Shown piece after piece: positions 15,592-21,102 of a DNA stretch of 21,102 nt. Positions within the stretch are counted from its first letter, which is position 1. Each line of letters begins with the position of its first letter. Source of the DNA: an uncultured Jeotgalicoccus sp. (GTDB lineage Bacteria; Bacillota; Bacilli; Staphylococcales; Salinicoccaceae); the NCBI GenBank assembly GCA_947631305.1, contig CANRKV010000006.1, forward strand, positions 1-21,102. The letters are read 5' to 3'. The notes under the pieces were generated by a model. It was not told the origin of the DNA and made no database searches. It saw only the letters and a program-made list of their open reading frames with translations. The position numbers and the translations under genes were made by a program.

Positions 15592-15607
15592 AGAGAGAGG
15601 AGATACT

Positions 15608-16522
15608 ATGTCACTTCAACAATTGAAGTATTTAATTGCAGTCGTTAACAGCGGTTCTATTAATGAAGCTGCAAAGAAACTGTATATTTCACAGCCGACT
15701 TTATCGAAAGCGATTAAAGAACTCGAACGCGAAATGGGTATTACGATTTTAAAACGTACTTCAACAGGTATCGTCCTCAGCCCGGACGGAGCGGAGTTCC
15801 TCAGCTATGCACGGCAAATTACAGAACAGGTGGAACTTCTGGAGAATAAGTATCTTGATACGCCCTATCAGGAACAGCTGCTGTCCGTATCGACACAGCA
15901 TTATTCTTTTTCTGTCGATGCAATGGTCCGGATGATTGAGCTTCACGGCGGTGACAAATATCAGTTTTCACTGCGTGAAACACGCACATACGAAATTATT
16001 GATGATGTGAAAAATTTAAAAAGTGAAATCGGCGTTCTGTACATGAACAAATTTAATGAGAAAATACTGACTCAGCTGTTAAAAGAAAGTCATTTAACAT
16101 TTGAACTGCTGTTCACAGCGAATCCTCACGTTTTTATAAGTAAAACTAATCCGCTCGCAAAAAAAGACAAGGTTACTCTGGATGATCTGGAACCTTACCC
16201 AAGATTATCTTTTGACCAGGGTGAACACAGCTCATTTTATTTCTCAGAAGAAATACTGAGCACGCTGCACAGCCCGAAAAACATTCTGGTCAGCGACAGA
16301 GCAACAATATTCAACTGTATGATCGGTTTAAACGGCTATACGATTTCCAGCGGGATTTTAAGTGAAGAATTAAACGGTACAGATATTATTCCCGTACCTC
16401 TGGATGTCGATGATGAAATTAAAGTCGGCTGGATAACGAATAACAAAGCACAGCTCAGCCGCGTTGCGAAACTTTATCTTGAAGAGTTAGTTAACACTAT
16501 TAAAAACTATAATCTGCTGTAG
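15608..16522 (+). CDS. LysR-family transcriptional regulator
   Basis: This 304-residue LysR regulator has an N-terminal winged helix-turn-helix (LQQLKYLIAVVNSGS, then AAKKLYISQPTLSKAIKELE) in residues 1-60. A linker helix follows, then a two-lobed effector-binding domain (about 90-295). The ribosome site GAGAGGAG lies 7 bases before the ATG. It is transcribed away from the MetE-like/MFS operon, the classic arrangement of a LysR gene and its target. The intergenic palindromes at 15526-15543 and 15571-15591 are the likely binding sites. The inducer is unknown, and I do not recognise a specific named orthologue. Confidence 0.9.
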   Translation: MSLQQLKYLIAVVNSGSINEAAKKLYISQPTLSKAIKELEREMGITILKRTSTGIVLSPDGAEFLSYARQITEQVELLENKYLDTPYQEQLLSVSTQHYSFSVDAMVRMIELHGGDKYQFSLRETRTYEIIDDVKNLKSEIGVLYMNKFNEKILTQLLKESHLTFELLFTANPHVFISKTNPLAKKDKVTLDDLEPYPRLSFDQGEHSSFYFSEEILSTLHSPKNILVSDRATIFNCMIGLNGYTISSGILSEELNGTDIIPVPLDVDDEIKVGWITNNKAQLSRVAKLYLEELVNTIKNYNLL

Positions 16523-16524
16523 AA

Positions 16525-16549
16525 GTGTAAATATGTTTCTGAAGGGTAT
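16525..16549 (+). promoter_or_regulatory. SigB-type general stress promoter
   Basis: GTGTAA (16525-16530), a 13-base spacer and GGGTAT (16544-16549) match the SigB consensus GTTTAA-N12-14-GGGTAT in 11 of 12 bases. It starts 3 bases after the LysR stop and lies about 36 bases before the acetyltransferase TTG. No SigA promoter is evident in the same gap. Confidence 0.7.
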
Positions 16550-16585
16550 AGTACTAGTGCAGAAAATATTCGGAGGTGTCATTAA

Positions 16586-16870
16586 TTGGATATTAAACAT
16601 GGTACTAACAAATTTTATTTCGGAGATGACCCGCAGAATCCTGATGGTGAACTGACGTATCTTCCAGATGATAAGAGCAAACTGGTTATAGACAGCGTTG
16701 TCGTAAAAGAAGAACTTCGCGGTGAAGGACTTGGTGATGTGCTGCTTGATGCTGCTGCCGATTACGCCCGCGAAAACGATTTGAGATTAATCGGACAATG
16801 CCCGTTCGTTGCCAAACGTTTTGACGAGTACAACGATAAATACAAAGATGTTATTTTCAGAGAAGCATAA
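16586..16870 (+). CDS. Small GNAT-family N-acetyltransferase (YjdJ/Gtn-like)
   Basis: This 94-residue protein reduces the GNAT fold to its acetyl-CoA-binding core. VVKEELRGEGLGDVLL carries the R-x-x-G-x-G pyrophosphate loop near residues 40-46, and the tail CPFVAKRFDEY resembles the YjdJ group. The group is found in staphylococci and bacilli, and its acceptor is unknown. It starts with TTG at 16586, with GGAGG ending 9 bases upstream. A SigB-type promoter directly upstream suggests induction by general stress. A bidirectional terminator follows, so the gene is monocistronic or also read through from the LysR gene, after which no terminator is seen. Confidence 0.85.
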   Translation: MDIKHGTNKFYFGDDPQNPDGELTYLPDDKSKLVIDSVVVKEELRGEGLGDVLLDAAADYARENDLRLIGQCPFVAKRFDEYNDKYKDVIFREA

Positions 16871-16875
16871 AAAAT

Positions 16876-16913
16876 ATCCCTTTAAGACTTTGATTTATCG
16901 GTCTTAAAGGGAT
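16876..16913. terminator. Bidirectional intrinsic terminator
   Basis: A 13-bp perfect stem ATCCCTTTAAGAC / GTCTTAAAGGGAT with a 12-base loop is flanked by T-runs on both strands. It separates the acetyltransferase gene from the convergent cation exporter gene, with its right arm ending 4 bases from the exporter's stop. Confidence 0.9.
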
Positions 16914-16916
16914 TTT

Positions 16917-17786
16917 CTATTCATTGAGCTTCGGTTCAGGGTGCACATACAGGGACATAATTCCTTTATCGTGCATATGCTCTTCGACCTGATCACATAT
17001 ATGATGCGCTTCTGTAATTGAAATTTCCGGATCTACAATAATCGTTACATCTAAAAATATGCTGCTGCCGTGATAGCGGCCTTTTATAGATTTAACATCC
17101 AATACACCCGGGACTTCCAGAACATCTTCTTTATGTTCTATTAAATCGGCATCATTGTAGCCGTCACTTAAAGCAAACACTGCGCCTTTTAATATTTTAA
17201 AGCCGGTATACATAATCAGAACACCGAGTATCGAAGCTATAATAACGTCGGCTACAGGCAGGCCAAGCTGCGTTAAAATCAAACCGGCAGCAGTACCGAA
17301 ACTGATCATGCTGTCCGACATATTATCCATAGCCGCAGATTTTAATGAACTGCTGTTTGTTTTTACAGCAAGTTTTGAGTTAATTAAAAATACAGCCAGC
17401 ATTATTAAACCGCTGGCAACGCTTATATAAATCACTACGGGGTCAGGCGTTGACACAACCGGTGAAAAAATCGCCGGGAGGTTTTCAAAAAGTACCTGCA
17501 CACCAACAAATATAATAATGAAAGAAACGACGAGAGAAGCAATATTCTCAGATTTTAAATGGCCGTACGGATGGTTGTCATCAGGCGGTTTAATGGATAT
17601 TTTTAAACCGATTAACACAGCAACAGATGCAAAAATATCTGTCATGTTATTTAATGCATCGGCACGCACCGCCGCAGAATCATATTCCACACCGAAATAA
17701 TATTTCACTACTGATAAAATAATATATGTAATGATACTTAAGTAAGCGCCTCTCTGGGCAAGTTTTAAATTATTTATATTACCCAT
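16917..17786 (-). CDS. Cation diffusion facilitator, manganese-type (MntE/MneP-like)
   Basis: This 289-residue inner-membrane metal exporter has six helices and a C-terminal metal-sensing domain (about 210-285). The transport site residues are N46 and D50 in helix 2 (NNMTD) and D154 and D158 in helix 5 (DNMSD). HPYGHLKSE follows helix 2. The N-x-x-x-D / D-x-x-x-D pattern, with no helix 5 histidine, is characteristic of Mn-exporting CDFs rather than the Zn/Cd type with H-x-x-x-D. Mn2+ export is therefore likely. A good SigA promoter lies about 30 bases upstream, leaving no room for a yybP-ykoY Mn riboswitch. The ribosome site is AGGAG. The gene stands alone between two terminators. Selectivity is inferred from the motif. 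Confidence 0.88.
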   Translation of the reverse strand: MGNINNLKLAQRGAYLSIITYIILSVVKYYFGVEYDSAAVRADALNNMTDIFASVAVLIGLKISIKPPDDNHPYGHLKSENIASLVVSFIIIFVGVQVLFENLPAIFSPVVSTPDPVVIYISVASGLIMLAVFLINSKLAVKTNSSSLKSAAMDNMSDSMISFGTAAGLILTQLGLPVADVIIASILGVLIMYTGFKILKGAVFALSDGYNDADLIEHKEDVLEVPGVLDVKSIKGRYHGSSIFLDVTIIVDPEISITEAHHICDQVEEHMHDKGIMSLYVHPEPKLNE

Positions 17787-17817
17787 AATGACAGCTCCTA
17801 AAAGTTAGTGGAGATTC

Positions 17818-17846
17818 ATTATGCACTGTATTCAAAGTATTTTCAA
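17818..17846 (-). promoter_or_regulatory. SigA promoter of the CDF exporter gene
   Basis: On the minus strand TTGAAA (17846-17841), a 17-base spacer and CATAAT (17823-17818) lie about 32 bases before the start codon. The predicted leader is only about 25 bases long. Confidence 0.75.
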
Positions 17847-17940
17847 CAGCTTTCGATGTATTTTAAAAACTTTCTATTGCATGAAATAAATTTTTAGAGT
17901 CGCCGAAACTTTATCTTCTGCAACCCCTCTTTTACATAAA

Positions 17941-17973
17941 AAATAACACTCCTCTAATTAAGGAGTGTTATTT
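17941..17973 (-). terminator. Intrinsic terminator overlapping the popT 3' end
   Basis: A 13-bp perfect stem AAATAACACTCCT / AGGAGTGTTATTT with a 7-base loop is followed by a T-run on the minus strand. The 5' arm is made of the last popT codons and the loop holds its stop codon. It closes the four-gene operon. Confidence 0.9.
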
Positions 17974-18800
17974 CTTGGTTTTCCGAAAATATAACTGATA
18001 AAGAGTCCAGCCAGAAAGACAATAATAGATATAACCCATACTCCAGCACTATCCGGCAGTCCCGGGTAAATAGCGAATGTCGATCCGAAAAGCAATCCGA
18101 TAATCGCAGCATAAGTCAGATAAGTATAATTTTTAAGTAAATGCGAAATTATTCTGCTCGCAACAAGCACACCTGTAACTATGCCGAGACCTGTTGAGAT
18201 TAAAATAGGCAGGACTTCAAAGTTCATTGATGTAAACTCATTAATCGCATAAATAACTATCGGATATACTCCGAGAATAAGCATCACGAGTGAGCCTGAA
18301 ATTCCTGGCAGCAGCATCATGGAAGCCGCAAGTATGCCGGCAAGGAAATATTTAATCAAATCTCCCAATTCCATTCCTGCACTGCTTGCCGGCGGCGCAT
18401 CAGCATTAAATAGAGACATAATATAAAGTATTGCGATACCGATAAATATCAGTATAAAATGTATCGCTCTGAATTCTGCTTTAACATTTGAAATTCTTAT
18501 CATCATTGGTATTACACCAAGTACCATTCCCATAAAAAACCAGTGGGTTGGTATCGTATGATTTTGCAAAAAGTAATCAAGAACCGAAGACATCGTTAGT
18601 ATTGCAATAGCCATACCGATTACCAAAGGCAGTAGAAATGCTAATGCCTGCTTATAGTACTTGGATATTATCCGGCTTATTGCACCGAGAAACTGATCGT
18701 AAATTCCTAATAATAACGCCATTGTACCACTGCTGACACCGGGTACCAGTTCAACTATTCCCATCAAAAAGCCTTTCGGCAAATTTTTCCAATTAAACAT
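17958..18800 (-). CDS. popT: PopT (DUF368) undecaprenyl-phosphate translocase
   Basis: This 280-residue multi-pass membrane protein has the two signature repeats of DUF368: PGVSSGTMALLLGIY at 20-34 and PGISGSLVMLILGVY at 165-179, one per inverted half. DUF368 proteins were shown to return undecaprenyl phosphate to the inner leaflet, recycling the cell-wall lipid carrier, and were named PopT in S. aureus and Vibrio cholerae. The family is conditionally important, and functionally overlaps with DedA-type UptA. The start has no strong ribosome site (only GGAA), so the 48-base gap from the upstream TauE gene may hold an unrecognised signal. A terminator formed by its own last codons follows. It is the last gene of the minus-strand operon. 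Confidence 0.88.
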   Translation of the reverse strand: MFNWKNLPKGFLMGIVELVPGVSSGTMALLLGIYDQFLGAISRIISKYYKQALAFLLPLVIGMAIAILTMSSVLDYFLQNHTIPTHWFFMGMVLGVIPMMIRISNVKAEFRAIHFILIFIGIAILYIMSLFNADAPPASSAGMELGDLIKYFLAGILAASMMLLPGISGSLVMLILGVYPIVIYAINEFTSMNFEVLPILISTGLGIVTGVLVASRIISHLLKNYTYLTYAAIIGLLFGSTFAIYPGLPDSAGVWVISIIVFLAGLFISYIFGKPRNNTP

Positions 18801-18848
18801 ATATTCAGTTCCATTCTTTGTAATTTATTCTGTATATTTTATCACATT

Positions 18849-19667
18849 TTACCAGCTGTCCATAATCATATAAATACCGAGCAGCAAGAGAACCATACGC
18901 AAGATGAACACAACTGTATTCGAATCGAGCTTTCTGTTCAGTTTAACCCCGAGCTTCGCCCCTAGATAAGCAGCAGGAATCAGCGTCAGTGCATACAGGA
19001 AATGAATATTGCCCTGCAGCAGGTGGCCGGTCGCAGAAGAAATACTCCCGAACAGCACTAAAAACATACTCGTTCCGACTGCAATTGACGGCGGCATTAA
19101 AAATAAAATAATCATCATCGGTGTCATCAAAGCACCACCGCCGACACCGAATAATCCGGCTGCAAAACCGGCAAGTAAACTTCCGATAACACCTATGTAT
19201 GGCGGGAAACCGTAGTAATGGGTTTCCCCGGTCCCATCTGTGTGCGGTTTGATATATTTTTCATCCTGAAATACTTTCAGCGGTTTTATTCTGTCCCGAA
19301 TGAGCAATATAAAACTGACTAAAATAATAAACAGGCCGAAGTACAGTTTCAGACTGTCAACTGTAAACAGGCTGCTTGTATATGAACCGAGCATTGCTCC
19401 TGGTATAATCCCGAGTAAAAGATATTTACCGTTTTTCCAGTCGACCTGTTTACTTTTATTGTATGAAATAACAGATGATAATCCGATAAAGACAAGAACC
19501 AGACTGGAAGTCCCGACAGCAATCTGAGGTGTAATTCCATCCAGTATCCCGAGTTCTGCACCTAAAAATATAAGAACGGGAACGATGACAATACCGCCGC
19601 CGAGCCCTATTAATGATCCGACGATTGCCGCAATCAGACCCGTTGCCGCGAGCAGTATAAATTCCAT
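18849..19667 (-). CDS. TauE/SafE-family sulfite/organosulfonate exporter
   Basis: This 272-residue membrane protein has about eight helices and the duplicated glycine motif of the family: IGLGGGIVIVPVL near residue 20 and FGVGGGALMTPMM near 170. Family members export sulfite, sulfoacetate or related anions. No substrate clue is visible in the neighbourhood. Several in-frame ATGs precede it (19682, 19676, 19673, 19667). The ATG at 19682 has no ribosome site, being only 9 bases after the previous gene's stop. The ATG at 19667 has GGGG 9 bases upstream and gives the usual MEFILLAATGLIAAIVGSL beginning, so I chose it, with moderate certainty. It is co-transcribed with the methyltransferase gene upstream and probably with popT downstream. 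Confidence 0.85.
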   Translation of the reverse strand: MEFILLAATGLIAAIVGSLIGLGGGIVIVPVLIFLGAELGILDGITPQIAVGTSSLVLVFIGLSSVISYNKSKQVDWKNGKYLLLGIIPGAMLGSYTSSLFTVDSLKLYFGLFIILVSFILLIRDRIKPLKVFQDEKYIKPHTDGTGETHYYGFPPYIGVIGSLLAGFAAGLFGVGGGALMTPMMIILFLMPPSIAVGTSMFLVLFGSISSATGHLLQGNIHFLYALTLIPAAYLGAKLGVKLNRKLDSNTVVFILRMVLLLLGIYMIMDSW

Positions 19668-19691
19668 AGCCATCATCCCCATTTTAGTTAA

Positions 19692-20279
19692 TTATTTTTC
19701 AGCCGACGCAAGAAACATTGATGCATCTTTGTTCATAAATACTTTTTCTCCATGATAAAACGTCTTAATATCGGCCGATTTAAAGCCTGCATCAATTAAA
19801 GCTGACTGCATTTCATCATGAGTAAATCCGTTATGCACTTTTTCATGATAAATCGATTCATTTTTATCGAAATCAGCAATCAGCAGCTGACCCGAATCAC
19901 TTAGTAATCTATATAATTTTTTAATCAGTTTTTTATATTCAGGCACATGCAGCATTACGAGCGACACGATAATTACATCAGCTTCATTGTCATCCAGCTC
20001 ATCTGCAGCTCTCGTTTCAGCATTTTTGATGTTGCCTGCTTCAATCTTTTCACCAACAACTTCCATCATGCCCTCAGAAATATCACTGAAAATCAGGTGT
20101 TTAAAATTATCGGTAAACTGAAGACCAATAAGTCCGGTCCCGCAGCCGTAATCCAATAATGTTTTATTGGAATCAGCAGATAAATGTTTTCTCATTTCTC
20201 CTGCTACTGTATTGGCAAGTTCAATTCTCTGTTCATTGTCATACTTTTTTGCCATTCTATTAAATATATTTTCAGCCAT
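19692..20279 (-). CDS. Class I SAM-dependent methyltransferase
   Basis: This 195-residue protein has a Rossmann-type methyltransferase domain. Motif I DYGCGTG lies at 43-49 and the acidic end of motif II (FSDIS) near 69-73. The motif-IV-like VSLVMLHVPEY and LLIADFDK follow. This arrangement fits UbiE/Methyltransf_11-type enzymes with small acceptors. No specific acceptor is visible. AGGAG lies 6 bases before the ATG. The gene starts 8 bases after the fructosamine-kinase-like gene, whose stop overlaps its ribosome site. The next gene begins about 9-24 bases downstream. The tight packing implies one transcript. Confidence 0.85.
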   Translation of the reverse strand: MAENIFNRMAKKYDNEQRIELANTVAGEMRKHLSADSNKTLLDYGCGTGLIGLQFTDNFKHLIFSDISEGMMEVVGEKIEAGNIKNAETRAADELDDNEADVIIVSLVMLHVPEYKKLIKKLYRLLSDSGQLLIADFDKNESIYHEKVHNGFTHDEMQSALIDAGFKSADIKTFYHGEKVFMNKDASMFLASAEK

Positions 20280-20287
20280 ATATTCTC

Positions 20288-21102
20288 CTATCTTTTACTT
20301 ATTATGTTCCTCATTGTACTACTTACGCTGCCGAGATACATCTCTCCAAACTTAACCAGATGAACGAGCAGCAAATAAAGCTTGTAAAACTCTACACGGA
20401 GTTCGGCACCTTCTGCCAATGGGTAGATATTATCGTATGCTTCATAAAATTCACTGCCAAATCCTCCAAACACCTGCGTGGCACCAAGATCAAACTCCCG
20501 GTCTCCATATAACGGCGAAGGATCAAATAATGCAGGACGCCCGTCATTTAAGAACATGTAATTCCCCGACCATAAGTCACCATGAAGCAGTGAAGGCTTA
20601 CTGTCGTGGTTAGTCAATTCCTCTTTGATTATTTCGAGCACACTGATAAATATTTCATTCTCCTGTTCGTTCCATAGATTCTTTTTACTAATTTCTTTAT
20701 GCAGCTTTGTCATACGCTGATTGATGAACAAATCACTCCACGAATTAAACCACCCGTTTTGAAATGTAATATCACTGCCTTCATACGGCAGATGATAGCC
20801 GAACTGACTATCTTTCTGATGTGTCTGATGAAGCTTTGCAACCAGCTCACCCAGGTCTTTCTGACTGCCGGAGCCCTCTTCTAGAAAATCAAGCAGTAAA
20901 TACGCATCGCCGGAAATCTGCCCGTAATCCTCGACATGCGGTGCGGTAATTCCAGCTTTCTCAAAATCTCTCAAGCCTGCGATTTCAGCAGCATAAAAAT
21001 CTTCAGCTCTATTCGGCTGAACCAGCAGAAAATACAATCTGTTATCCGTTTCGATACGGTAGGCATCATTCACATCGCCGCCGCTGACAGGTGTGATATT
21101 TT
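20288..21102 (-). CDS. Fructosamine-kinase family protein (FN3K/YniA-like), 5' end missing
   Basis: The reading frame is open through the right edge, and the extra codons before the in-frame GTG at 21073 read NITPVSGGDVNDAYRIE. This is the conserved N-terminal region of fructosamine kinases, so the start lies outside the window and about 270 residues are visible. The kinase-like core has HGDLWSGN (catalytic base region) and DPSPLYGDREFDLG (metal-binding DP/GDRE). These kinases phosphorylate ketoamine adducts formed by glycation, leading to deglycation of proteins or small amines. Which adduct is used cannot be told. It is the first visible gene of the operon with a methyltransferase, a TauE/SafE exporter and PopT. 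Confidence 0.9.
   Translation of the reverse strand, partial: NITPVSGGDVNDAYRIETDNRLYFLLVQPNRAEDFYAAEIAGLRDFEKAGITAPHVEDYGQISGDAYLLLDFLEEGSGSQKDLGELVAKLHQTHQKDSQFGYHLPYEGSDITFQNGWFNSWSDLFINQRMTKLHKEISKKNLWNEQENEIFISVLEIIKEELTNHDSKPSLLHGDLWSGNYMFLNDGRPALFDPSPLYGDREFDLGATQVFGGFGSEFYEAYDNIYPLAEGAELRVEFYKLYLLLVHLVKFGEMYLGSVSSTMRNIISKR

Noticed and set aside
15483..15607. SAM riboswitch or T-box in front of the MetE-like gene
   Set aside because: The gap is only about 125 bases, shared with a divergent promoter, and shows no leader terminator or conserved T-box sequence.
17787..17957. yybP-ykoY Mn riboswitch or small RNA in the gap before the CDF gene
   Set aside because: The best promoter is about 30 bases from the start. 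The rest is AT-rich with no hairpins except the popT terminator.
1..21102. Mobile elements, CRISPR arrays, tRNA/rRNA genes, toxin-antitoxin or phage-defence modules
   Set aside because: No regularly spaced repeats, transposase-like frames, terminal inverted repeats, cloverleaf sequences or defence-type proteins were seen. Base composition looks even throughout.

Overview
The window looks like chromosomal DNA of a low-GC Gram-positive coccus of the family Staphylococcaceae. The reasons are the Shine-Dalgarno-rich starts, the TTG starts, the intrinsic terminators with T-runs, and a heme-stress locus (hssRS/hrtBA) that carries the same key residues as in Staphylococcus aureus (HssS H249, HssR D52). 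I cannot fix the genus from sequence alone. A Jeotgalicoccus-, Salinicoccus- or Macrococcus-like relative of Staphylococcus is a guess. I see no IS element, prophage, tRNA, rRNA or CRISPR array. No gene-free stretch exceeds about 200 bases.

Layout. 1-2020 (minus): an osmoprotectant ABC transporter of the OpuF/BilE type, with an ATPase followed by a permease fused to its binding protein, cut by the left edge. 2157-4220 (plus): a class-3 aldehyde dehydrogenase and a small NAD(P)-binding oxidoreductase, closed by a bidirectional terminator. 4269-5681 (minus): a YfcC-family carrier. 5779-9628 (minus): the complete heme-sensing and heme-efflux unit hssR-hssS-hrtB-hrtA, with a clear HssR box between hssS and hrtB. 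9761-11570 (plus): a PepSY membrane protein and a His-tailed FixH/YtkA-like lipoprotein, divergent from hssR. 11696-12838 (minus): flavohemoglobin hmp with a Rex-like operator. 13020-15482 (minus): a MetE-catalytic-domain-like protein followed by an AAHS-type MFS transporter, divergent from a LysR regulator (15608-16522). 16586-16870 (plus): a mini-GNAT acetyltransferase behind a good SigB-type promoter. 16917-17786 (minus): a manganese-type CDF exporter. 17958-21102 (minus): a probable four-gene operon of fructosamine-kinase-like protein (cut by the right edge), methyltransferase, TauE/SafE exporter and PopT (DUF368), ended by a terminator that overlaps the popT 3' end.

How the parts work together. 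The 5.8-12.8 kb section is themed on heme, metals and nitric oxide: heme detoxification, a PepSY membrane protein with conserved histidines, a metal-ligand-rich lipoprotein and an NO-detoxifying hemoprotein. The most interesting structure is at the hrtBA promoter. A perfect 10-bp inverted repeat places an anti-Shine-Dalgarno segment just upstream of the HssR-driven start. Read-through mRNA from hssRS would therefore hide the hrtB ribosome site, while HssR-driven mRNA would not. The second candidate novelty is the LysR / MetE-like / aromatic-acid-type transporter cassette, whose substrate is not evident. Most genes are recognisable housekeeping or stress genes. I do not see a wholly new multi-gene defence-like system here.
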